In this document: positions 56,405 to 64,000 of the stretch, in pieces
Position numbering within the stretch: the stretch's first letter is position 1
How the letters are laid out: the number at the start of each line of letters is the position of its first letter
Made by a program: the position numbers and the translations under genes
Assembly: GCA_038501625.1 (NCBI GenBank)
Contig: JAZAYU010000362.1
Location: 124,001-188,000 of the forward strand
DNA from: Corbicula japonica
Taxonomy: Eukaryota; Mollusca; Bivalvia; Venerida; Cyrenidae
DNA length: 64,000 bases
Direction: 5' to 3'
Notes under the pieces: generated by a model
Seen by the model: the letters and a program-made list of their open reading frames with translations, nothing else
The model's database searches: none
What the model was told of the DNA's origin: nothing

Positions 56405-56793
56405 TTAAAAGAAGAAAAACGAAAAACCCCTAGGCGGGGCCAATTTTGACCCCAGGTAAATAATTTGAACAATCTTTGTAGAGTTCCACTAGAGGGTGCT
56501 AAATGCCAAATATCTAAGCTCTAGGCCTTGTGGTTTCAGAGAAGAAGATTTTTAAAGTTTTTCCTTTTGGTTGCCATGGCAACCAGAGTTCTGCATGGAA
56601 TTGATTTCTTTGAACAACTTTGGAAGAGCTTCATGCAAGGAACATTTGTGGCAAGTTTCATCAAGTTTGGCCCAGGGGTTTAGGAGGAGATGTTGTTTAA
56701 AGCAAAAATTGACGACGCACGACGCACAACGCACGACGGACACAGAGTGATCCTAAAAGCTCACCATGAGCACAAGTGCTCAGGTGAGCTAAA
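56405..56793. repeat. Right end of a GCTCACC/GGTGAGC element with one array unit
   Basis: One 166-bp-type unit (GGGGCCAATTTTGACCCCAG, TCTAAGCTCTAGGCCTTGTG) is followed by GGTTGCCATGGCAACCAGAG, a GACGACGCACGACGCACAAC segment and the terminal CTCAGGTGAGCTAAAAA. It is almost identical to 29800-30172. Confidence 0.85.
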
Positions 56794-57316
56794 AAGGGGC
56801 ATAACTCTGTCAAATGTAAACAAATGTTCCCAAAACATGCTTAAAGACTGATTTATAATTAGTGCCCAAGATATCAAACTGTGACGAGAAATAGTCTCAA
56901 TTCCCAAACACCTGAATGATTAAAACTGAGACCAGTATCCAAAAAGACCAATCAAATGTTTGAGTTTTGACACTTTAAATTAAGTTGCCACTGAGTACAT
57001 ATACATACACTTATCTACAGCTGAGACTTCTTAAAAAACTTTGTATAATTCAGACAACTTGAGGGTGTTATTTTCACTCTGCTTTTAAAACATACTAGTG
57101 AAAAACATATTCAGAAAAGGCTCTATGAAGTGGTATAAATATCTTTATTTGGTTAAAAACCTTGAAAAAGACATTCAAAGAAAAAACAGATTCAGAAGCC
57201 TGAGCATTATGGTTAATATAGCAAAAAACACAGACCAAAAATAAAGCCCCAGAGAATACTAAGGGCATATGAGAAGAATAAGATGGGTTGCAAAACATAA
57301 AAATTATTCATAATTA
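56794..57316. other. Unassigned sequence with a Family B-like trace
   Basis: Faint Family B resemblance lies near 56900-56980. A minus-strand frame with a hydrophobic start was considered and rejected as a signal-peptide exon. Confidence 0.3.
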
Positions 57317-57522
57317 TTAACCCTTTCCTCCATAGATACATCTTGTATACATCCGTGCTGTCTGATCAGGATCTAAACTGTATGCTTTTTCATTTGTTAG
57401 GTTATTTCTGACCAAAATCCAACCAGTGCAAATCCTGATCAGATGGCATGTATGTGCCAGCTGATCATGATCTACACTGGTCACACATGCTGAAAGGTGT
57501 ATATATGGAGGAAAGGGTTAAT
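57317..57522. repeat. Family A palindromic repeat (complete copy)
   Basis: TTAACCCTTTCCTCCATAGA at the left and TATATGGAGGAAAGGGTTAA at the right, with both internal pairs. This is the clearest example of TTAA at both outer ends. Confidence 0.85.
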
Positions 57523-57995
57523 ACTATACTTCTGGAAATACCTTTTATAATGCTATTTACGAACTCCCTGGATGACCTCCTAATTAATCTTAAAACCAAG
57601 ACTTAGTGTACTCGAATTCTGACACTGATAGTAATATTTTTACTCTGCTACTAAATTCTTGTCCGTTTCAAATTTTATTAGTTAACAACCATAGGATAAA
57701 TCATGAAATGTTCGGAAAAGACTAAATTTTTAAGATGCCAAAATCTGACTGACAACAGTTACTATGGAAGTCAGAACAGATGAACTAATTTAAACTCCCA
57801 GGGCAGGGCCCCTGGGCAAATCAAGAAGTGATTAAAATTTTCAAATATTTTAGCATAGATCATCAATAAAAATACATTTCCACTGTTCATTGATTTTTCG
57901 TTTCTCAGATCCCGCCGACTCTAATTTCTGCTAAAATGGAAAAAAAAAATTGAAAATGACCAAAGAAAGACAAATTTTCCCGAACCTTTTAGCGA

Positions 57996-58078
57996 TTGAC
58001 TGTTTCACTGCGCATGTCTGTACTTTCAGCAGACAGCAACAGTCGTTTATTTTCTGATAACGATGGAGAAAAAGTCTA
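57996..58078. mobile_element. 83-bp Mutator-like MITE with 9-bp duplication
   Basis: TTGACTGTTTCACTGCGC at the left, GAGAAAAAGTCTA at the right. TTTTAGCGA flanks it on both sides (57987-57995 and 58079-58087). It is the compact relative of 44353-45978; the two share everything except the nested 1.5 kb. Confidence 0.78.
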
Positions 58079-58446
58079 TTTTAGCGATTGTCCTCAAAAT
58101 TTAGTGCAGTTTAACCTCCGAAAATATCCTATTATCACGACTCGATATTTTTTCAAGCACAAAACCAAGATGGATGCGCCCATCAACTCCGTGTGGTTTG
58201 GGCTCAAAATTCTAAATTTCCATAAGGATTGTGTCTCAAAATTTGCCAAGGGGGACAGAAATGAGTTGATCAAAGACCTTATCATAAATCACATCGGAGA
58301 TTCACAGCGAGTTGTAAAAATATACGGCTGTGGGACTGTGAAAACAGTGAACAATTTAATGCCATATTATTCAACATTTATTCCAAAAGAACATAATCGT
58401 TACTTTTTTTTTTTATTATTCCCTCCTCCGACCCTAACCTTCTCCT
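58079..58446 (+). CDS. Orphan reading frame inside the TIR element
   Basis: The frame is open from within the MITE (ATG at 58014) to a TGA at 58446, but the conserved-looking part starts after the MITE: FSDCPQNLVQFNLRKYPII, then VWFGLKILNFHKDCVSKF, GDRNELIKDLIINHI, VVKIYGCGTVKTVNNLMPYY and PKEHNRY, then a T-run that turns the frame into low-complexity residues. Composition and residue pattern look like genuine protein. I do not recognise a family. It may be an exon captured by the element or a piece of the element's own protein. The MITE insertion replaced the original upstream coding sequence with its own. Confidence 0.45.
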
Positions 58447-58483
58447 GAAAAAATCTGAGAAACAAAAAATAAAAAAACAGTGG

Positions 58484-59430
58484 CCTTATCAAGTTTGAGA
58501 ATATTTTAAAAGTTTTCTCTCTAGAAATATAAGGATGCAAAGCCCTGCTCCCTGGTGAACAGCATGGTTCATTTAATGAATATTCTTGTTAAATAATTTG
58601 TTTTAATCTGCCTGGCAGTGTTTGTGAAGATTTCTAAAGACTTTGCTTATAAGCCCTATGGCTGGGAATGGATGACCCCAGGTCCTTTTGTGAACAAATA
58701 GAAGAGGTCAACCCTTATCCAACCCCTGTGTTAGGCCAAATAAATATATCCAGGGATTTTCAAAAGATGATTTTTAAAGATTTTGAAGTCCTTTGGCTGG
58801 GGCCCCAGGGTCATTATCTGTTCAAACTACTTTAGAAGTGGTCAACACACAAAATTTGGTTTTCATTCAATCCATGGGTTTTTGAGAATTTTTTAAAAAT
58901 ATATTTTGCTAATTAGTCCCACGGGTGAGGAATAGTTGACCCCAGGGTCATAATTTGAACAATATGAGAAGAGGTCAAGGCCAGGTTGCTTCAGGCCAAA
59001 CGATGTTGTTTAAGCAAATTAATGACCAATGACTTTAAACTGCATCAGAAGTATTGGACTGACAAAAAAATTGATGCCGCTACAAACTTCATGATTTAGT
59101 GGTATCAAACAGCTAGCAGCTTATTTGCATAATTAAAACTGCAAACAGAAATCAGACCTGCAACAGATGCTGGAAGAAAGAAGGATATTTTCTAAAATAA
59201 CGGCCTTGCATTGATTTCTCTTATACGCTATCTGGAAACATTATTCTTTGTTAGAATCTTGTGAAGAAATTGTTGCATTCATAGAACATAGTCTAACTGC
59301 TGGTGGTCAACAATCACCAAACCGTGGTCTACAGTCTTAACTATTGACTCCTTACATGACTATCAAACACACATCAGCACTATGAAAATAGAATGATTAA
59401 GTTTCAAAGACATAGGATGGTTATATTTTA
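58484..59430. other. Decayed array-like sequence
   Basis: GATGACCCCAGGTCCTTTTG, GGCCCCAGGGTCATTATCTG and GACCCCAGGGTCATAATTTG recur at about 150-bp spacing up to 58990. They resemble the 166-bp array unit in a much older state. Nothing was recognised beyond that. Confidence 0.4.
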
Positions 59431-60739
59431 TGTGATCTACACTGGCTTCACATGCATTAAAATACAAATATAGAAAGTAACGGGTTAAATTAAATAAAAC
59501 AAATTTATTACAGGTTTGTTTTCCTTACACTTAAATAACACCTATAATACATAATGTTACTACAGTCCATTCGCGATACTACCAATAGCGATTTTACAAA
59601 ATGATGGTATACGAAGCGGCTGGTCCCGTCTGTATTCCTTCTTTATTCAATATAAAAAAAATGCTATCCAACAAAATGCGATTAAACAAAAAATGCAATT
59701 TAACAAATAACTATGACCGTCCCTTAAGCTTCTTAACAGTGTAATAAACACGGATTTAGTAAATTTCGTTCAGGCAGATGTTTTTAACACCTCTGGAAGG
59801 GATATCCATTTTTGTGTTGATGAGCAATTATCGACTCAAGCAGTTATGACACGATAATTATGCTGTCAACAGTTTAAAAATGTATAAAATCTGAAACAAT
59901 TGAATTGCTTGGCATACAACATTGACATATCATTAGCTAAACCATGTTCTATTTTACAACAATATATGAATGTATATTTGTATATTATTTGATATGTGCG
60001 TATATTGATGTATTGATTGATGGTAACATGTTATTTTGCAATATAAAAAAACATAATTGAAGATGTTTTTTATTTTTAGTTTTGGACCTTTACATCATAC
60101 ATGTGAACGTATCACAGCAAAAACATATTATGATATATAACAGCATTGGTGATTGGCAGCAGTATCAACAACCTAAACTAACAACAAATGCAGTACTACA
60201 TAAAATGTGATTTTACGAACAATCAGCTTAGTCTGTTGCTTATTCGTAGAATCACGCCTGGTCCGTATTGTAAAATACCAAATACCATACAAATTGCACA
60301 ATTGATAAAATTATAATCAATTTGGGGAAATATTAAATCTGGTGTTTGTCCTGATTATTATCTCTTCAGCTTAATGATTATCATTCTCATTTACAAAAAC
60401 AAGTATCCAGTGTGAAGCCCATCAAGCTCTATAATGAGCTCATTGGTAATCAATGAGATCTTGCATTATATTTTTTCCCTACATATCTATACGAGCAGCT
60501 ATCAGTTTACAGACTTTCATTATTATATATCTGTATAAGATCAATAAGAACTCTAACAATGGTGACATCTGCTGCAGTCTTCATGTACATGTTTAAGTCT
60601 GTCGAGTTTAAAGCATTTTAGTATAAAAAATAAATTAATGAAAAACTTTCCTGAAATTAAATGATCCTTTTCCATTTGTTTTATTTCTTAACGGGTTTCA
60701 ACAATGGTGTATATTCTATTATTCCATAATTATGATATG
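59431..60739. other. AT-rich sequence, nothing recognised
   Basis: A scrap of Family A (GTGATCTACACTGGCTTCAC) lies near 59438. The rest shows no supported feature. Confidence 0.3.
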
Positions 60740-60970
60740 TGGGTTTTATCGTATGTGCAAAAAGATAAGATCCAGATCAGCTGGCACATCCATGCTGTCT
60801 GATCAAGATCTGCACTATTCACTTTTATATTCATAAGGTTATAGGTTATTTCTGACCAAGAAGCTAAGAGTGTACATCCTAATTAGATGTCACAATGTGC
60901 CAGCTAATCTAGGTCTATACTATTTGCATGCACGATAAAAGGCTTTAATATATATGGAGTAAAGGGTTTA
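60740..60970. repeat. Family A palindromic repeat (partly decayed)
   Basis: AAGATCCAGATCAGCTGGCA, GCTGTCTGATCAAGATCTGC and a right end ATATATGGAGTAAAGGGTTTA. Confidence 0.65.
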
Positions 60971-61261
60971 TATGATTTGAATCAGAGTATGATTTTTACC
61001 ATAGAACAAAGAGTAGTTCAGAGCCTTAGGTTATTTACTTAAATTTATTTATACATTTATCAATAGTTATTTTAAAATATTTATCTGCACTGATAATTAT
61101 TGTCCCGATTCAGTTTAAGCCAAAGGTAACTGAATGGAGACCAACTCCAGCAGTTAATAATGATAAATGAATTTTGTCTCCAAACTGACCAATCATAGGC
61201 TTGAGTTTTGATTCCAATCTCAATTTTATCATTTTGCACTGAAACAGGCTAAACTGTTCCC

Positions 61262-61398
61262 AAGGTTATAAAACTGAGCATGGAAACCAGTCTCAAATCT
61301 CAAGCATCTGATTGGCTGAAATGGCGACCAGTCGCCATTTCAGCCAATCAGATGCTTGAGATTTGAGACTGGTTTCCAATCTCAGCTTTATAATCTTC
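61262..61398. repeat. Family B foldback element (near-perfect)
   Basis: 137 bp. Arms of about 67 bp pair with about four mismatches around a loop of two or so bases (GGCGACCAGTCGCC). The left end is AAGGTTATAAAACTGAGCAT, the right end CTCAGCTTTATAATCTT. Confidence 0.88.
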
Positions 61399-61567
61399 AG
61401 ACCTGAAGTCAGGTCAAACTGACCAAGGTCTCCAATACATACATGTATTAGTTTTATGTGATGATGGCCTAGTTTGGGCTTAGGTATCTGGTAGATGTGT
61501 GTATGGCAAAGCCAAGGGATCAGTCCCTGCAAGGACACACACTTTCTTTAATTGTAAGTGAAAAGGG

Positions 61568-61665
61568 TATCATTTGCCATATTTGCAACCACTGTAGACC
61601 CAGATCTGAATGTACAGTCTGGCCAGGGTCTACACAGTTTGCTAATCAGTAAATATATTCCTGTA
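61568..61665. repeat. Family A fragment
   Basis: ACCACTGTAGACCCAGATCT facing CTGGCCAGGGTCTACACAGT, without termini. Confidence 0.45.
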
Positions 61666-61911
61666 AAACACATCTATAAACAACAACAAATGAACTGGCT
61701 CAAATTGAAAGACAGCAGAGACCATTTTACAAATTTAGGAGGGTGAAGCAAGCATGTCTAGTGAAAAATCCATTGCCCTACTGCCTGAATATTGTGAAGA
61801 AACTGACATGTTAAATACCTGATATAAGAAGATTAAGTAAAGTCCATGACAGCATTGATGTATGCAGTAATTTCCAATTATCAAATGCTGGTGATTTCAT
61901 ATTTTCCAATT
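61666..61911. other. No feature recognised
   Basis: Nothing supported was seen; it may be 3' untranslated sequence of the candidate exon at 62057-61912. Confidence 0.25.
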
Positions 61912-62057
61912 TCAATCTTGTTCACATTGTATTGAAGCCGTCAATGATATTCCACTGTTGCTGCTGCCGTTATCTAGTGGCAGCAGATAAAGCTCAATGT
62001 TTTCTTCCCAGCCCTGTTTCCTGGTGATAACATGGATTCTAGAAGCTTCTTCAATGT
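61912..62057 (-). CDS. Candidate terminal exon of another minus-strand gene
   Basis: After a good acceptor (TTGTTATTTTCAG) the minus strand reads DIEEASRIHVITRKQGWEEN, then IELYLLPLDNGSSNSG, then SIQCEQD and a stop. Base composition is less AT-rich than the flanks and the peptide looks natural. A second possible exon upstream (about 62350-62250) reads QVMQHINKSMCVRSGRLMCR, then SLADAVDQANQLF, but its donor is unclear. I recognise neither. If real, this is the 3' end of a gene that lies upstream of the KIAA0319-like gene on the same strand. Confidence 0.35.
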
Positions 62058-62359
62058 CTGAAAATAACAAAATATCCAAATATAATAAAGAAATGAACAA
62101 TATTGCTAAATTTAACTCTTTTAATTTCAGGGCTGGAAAAATATGAGTCATATTGCCAACTTGGGCTATTAAATGCTTGTCTAAAGTCAAGTCCTGAACA
62201 AGCCATATCTGGACAAACGACAAATACACTGATACATAGTGTCAAAAACTTGTTAGTCATAAACAGCTGATTAGCCTGATCAACAGCATCTGCCAGAGAG
62301 CGGCACATCAAACGTCCCGAACGAACACACATGGACTTATTTATGTGTTGCATCACTTG

Positions 62360-63204
62360 CTTGAATACTACAATTCAATGTCTAACATATTGGTACAGTA
62401 GTTATTTGTATTAAAACCAGGTGATCTGATTATTTTTAGCAAAACGTCATAAATTTATACATTAATGTATTTGCCCATTTACTAAGAATTTGCCTGTATC
62501 ACTCCTTTTAACAAAGTACTCTTTACTAGTTCTAAGCATTTTTATTTGAAAAGGAAACTTGTTTACACCAATGACAAGTTATTATAGTAACTGAAGCAAC
62601 AGAAAACAAGAACTTTTATAAATAGTGAAAAAATGCTCATTTTCAAGATGGAAATTGTATGATTTTTTGCCATTGTTACTATTATCTGGGGAGTTGGATT
62701 TAAATAGCTGCAATTTCTTTAAACTTCTAAAATTAAGTGTGTAAATTCAAGAAAATATCTAGATTGATACCTTGATAAAATTTCATTTTCAACATGTACA
62801 GTCTAAATGTGATTGGATATCACCATCGTTGGAAGTGTATGCATTTTCGGACAGCTATAATTTTGGATACTTACAAGTTTTGACCATCATATAAATCAAT
62901 CACCTACAATATCACAAAGAGAAATATGGTTTGTGTGGGTGGGGTGGGGGCAGAGGTGCAGCAAATCACTAGCAAAACATCATTAATGTGTAAGATTAAG
63001 ATGAAAACTTAAGCAAATTTACAGCTATGCAATGCATTTCAGTAAAAATCATTATTTAATGATCAGCAACTAGCAGTCTGAAAACAAGTGAACCACATTT
63101 TAGGACAAATCATCCAATTTTCACGACAAGTCATTTTTAGTAAGATGAATAGTCCTGAACAAGTGACTGATATACCATATCCATGGTATAATTGGCTGCT
63201 ATCC
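62360..63204. other. AT-rich sequence, nothing recognised
   Basis: No supported feature was found; a G-rich patch (GTGGGTGGGGTGGGGGCAG) lies near 62935. Confidence 0.3.
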
Positions 63205-63414
63205 AATAGACCAACAGTGTAGATCCAGATCAGCCAGGATATTAATGCTGTCTGATCTGTATCTATACTGTTTACCTTTTGATTCGTTAAGTTATTTCTG
63301 ACCAAAATGTGAACAGTGTAGACCCTGATCAGAAGGAACAGATTTGTTGAGCGATCTGTGACAACACTGTTCCCGCATGCAGTAAAAACCTGTACATATG
63401 GAGTAAAGGGTTAA
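63205..63414. repeat. Family A palindromic repeat
   Basis: ACAGTGTAGATCCAGATCAG, TGCTGTCTGATCTGTATCTA and a right end TACATATGGAGTAAAGGGTTAA. Confidence 0.7.
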
Positions 63415-63554
63415 ACAAAAACTAACATAACTGAACACTGGCTATAAAGCCCTGAGAAAAAAATTCTCATCCTAAATTTGGTCGTAAATAGGACGGTTGA
63501 GCTTTTGTTTAAAACAGAGGAAAAAAAATTATGTAAAACTTAACATCAACCATT

Positions 63555-63675
63555 AACTCCTTGGATACACTTTAAATCATATTGGTATTACTAACATTAC
63601 TAACAAGTTTAGATCTTGATCAGCTGGCACATCCATACAAGCTGATTCTGGATTTACACTGTTTGCTATATAACT
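63555..63675. repeat. Family A fragment
   Basis: ATTAACTCCTTGGATACACT at the left and GTTTAGATCTTGATCAGCTG inside. The right half is missing. Confidence 0.5.
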
Positions 63676-64000
63676 GATAATGCTTCTTCAAAGAGAACAG
63701 ACAGCAATAGTGTAAAAATTGAGAAAAAGATAGAAACTGGGTAAAAGAAAATGGTGGTAATAAAAAAATGATTAGAAATGGGACAGTAACAATTATAAAA
63801 AGTTATAGTTCAAGATAAGAGTTTATTACCTTTTATTATGCACATTAAACATCTGTTTAAATCGATAGATTTAGACATAAACTCTGGACATGCTTTCTAC
63901 ATGAAAATATGGAGAAAACAAAAAAAAGGCATAAAGATAGCACTCAGTTCCCAAGATCAATATTCCGGTGGATTTTGAAAATGTTCAAGGTTCCCATGGT
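63676..64000. other. AT-rich end of window
   Basis: No supported feature was seen. Confidence 0.3.

Larger units (their letters stand above)
57880..58483. mobile_element. TIR element of about 600 bp carrying an orphan reading frame
   Basis: CCACTGTTCATTGATTTTTC, GTTTCTCAGAT at the left (57880-57910) pairs with the reverse complement of 58454-58483 (ATCTGAGAAAC to AACAGTGG), about 30 bp with a few mismatches. A CACTG-type end recalls CACTA/EnSpm elements, but no clean target duplication was found. The interior holds an open frame (58079-58446) and a later 83-bp insertion (57996-58078). Confidence 0.6.

Noticed and set aside
42552..56793. Left end at 42552 and right end at 56793 as the two ends of one giant 14-kb element
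   Set aside because: The array units next to the two ends are of different types, and several other elements with their own duplications lie between, so two separate truncated copies are simpler.
57095..57298. Minus-strand frame with a hydrophobic start (MPLVFSGALFLVCVFCYINH), considered as the missing signal-peptide exon of the KIAA0319-like gene
   Set aside because: The MANSC exon needs an upstream exon ending in phase 1. The only nearby donor-like site gives phase 0 and is weak, and the rest of the frame is AT-rich noise.
1..64000. tRNA, rRNA or other structured RNA genes
   Set aside because: No A-box/B-box pairs, cloverleaf-like segments or rRNA-like sequence were noticed on reading; the palindromic repeats fold but match no RNA family I know.

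Overview
The window looks like nuclear DNA from a bivalve mollusc, probably a heterodont clam. This rests on AT-rich intronic sequence packed with short inverted-repeat elements, pearl-like elements carrying tandem arrays, and one vertebrate-style gene split into small exons. The species assignment is inference; no search was run.

One host gene is well supported. Five exons on the minus strand (31085-30774, 22835-22680, 12217-11750, 5877-5779, 3979-3879) join in frame. They encode part of a KIAA0319/KIAA0319L-type membrane glycoprotein: a MANSC domain, three six-cysteine EGF-like modules, a Thr-rich stalk, and the start of the region before the PKD repeats. The signal-peptide exon (right of 31 kb) was not found, and the PKD, transmembrane and tail exons (left of 1) lie outside the window. 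Introns of 1.8-10.5 kb are mostly mobile DNA.

The best preserved mobile element is a full-length L1/Tx1-type LINE on the plus strand (about 46960-53930). It has an intact ORF1 (345 aa), an intact ORF2 (1255 aa, endonuclease plus reverse transcriptase), a poly(A) tail and 13-14 bp target-site duplications. Other elements with readable boundaries are a hAT-like element with an 8-bp duplication (21443-22545), a TTAA-flanked element (23435-26042) inside a larger array-bearing element (23357-30172), two Mutator-like copies with 9-bp duplications (44353-45978 and 57996-58078), a TIR element with an orphan reading frame (57880-58483), and TA-flanked MITEs (17475-17772 and 32636-33207).

Two short palindromic families recur throughout. 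Family A is about 220 bp, TTAACCC-ended, with more than 20 whole or partial copies. Family B is a near-perfect hairpin of about 135 bp with six main copies. Several elements (7.3-9.1, 13.0-15.1, 23.4-30.2, 31.2-32.5, 39.2-40.6 and 42.6-43.5 kb) share one plan: a terminal inverted motif, an internal array of 140-190 bp units and, in several, a GAC-rich segment before the other terminus. A promoter-like block with E2F-, ETS- and CRE-type motifs occurs twice, inverted, at 9.6 and 40.7 kb.

Region by region: 1-31 kb is the host gene with TE-filled introns; 31-47 kb is nested repeats; 47-54 kb is the intact LINE; 54-64 kb is sparse sequence with several repeats and one doubtful terminal exon near 62 kb.
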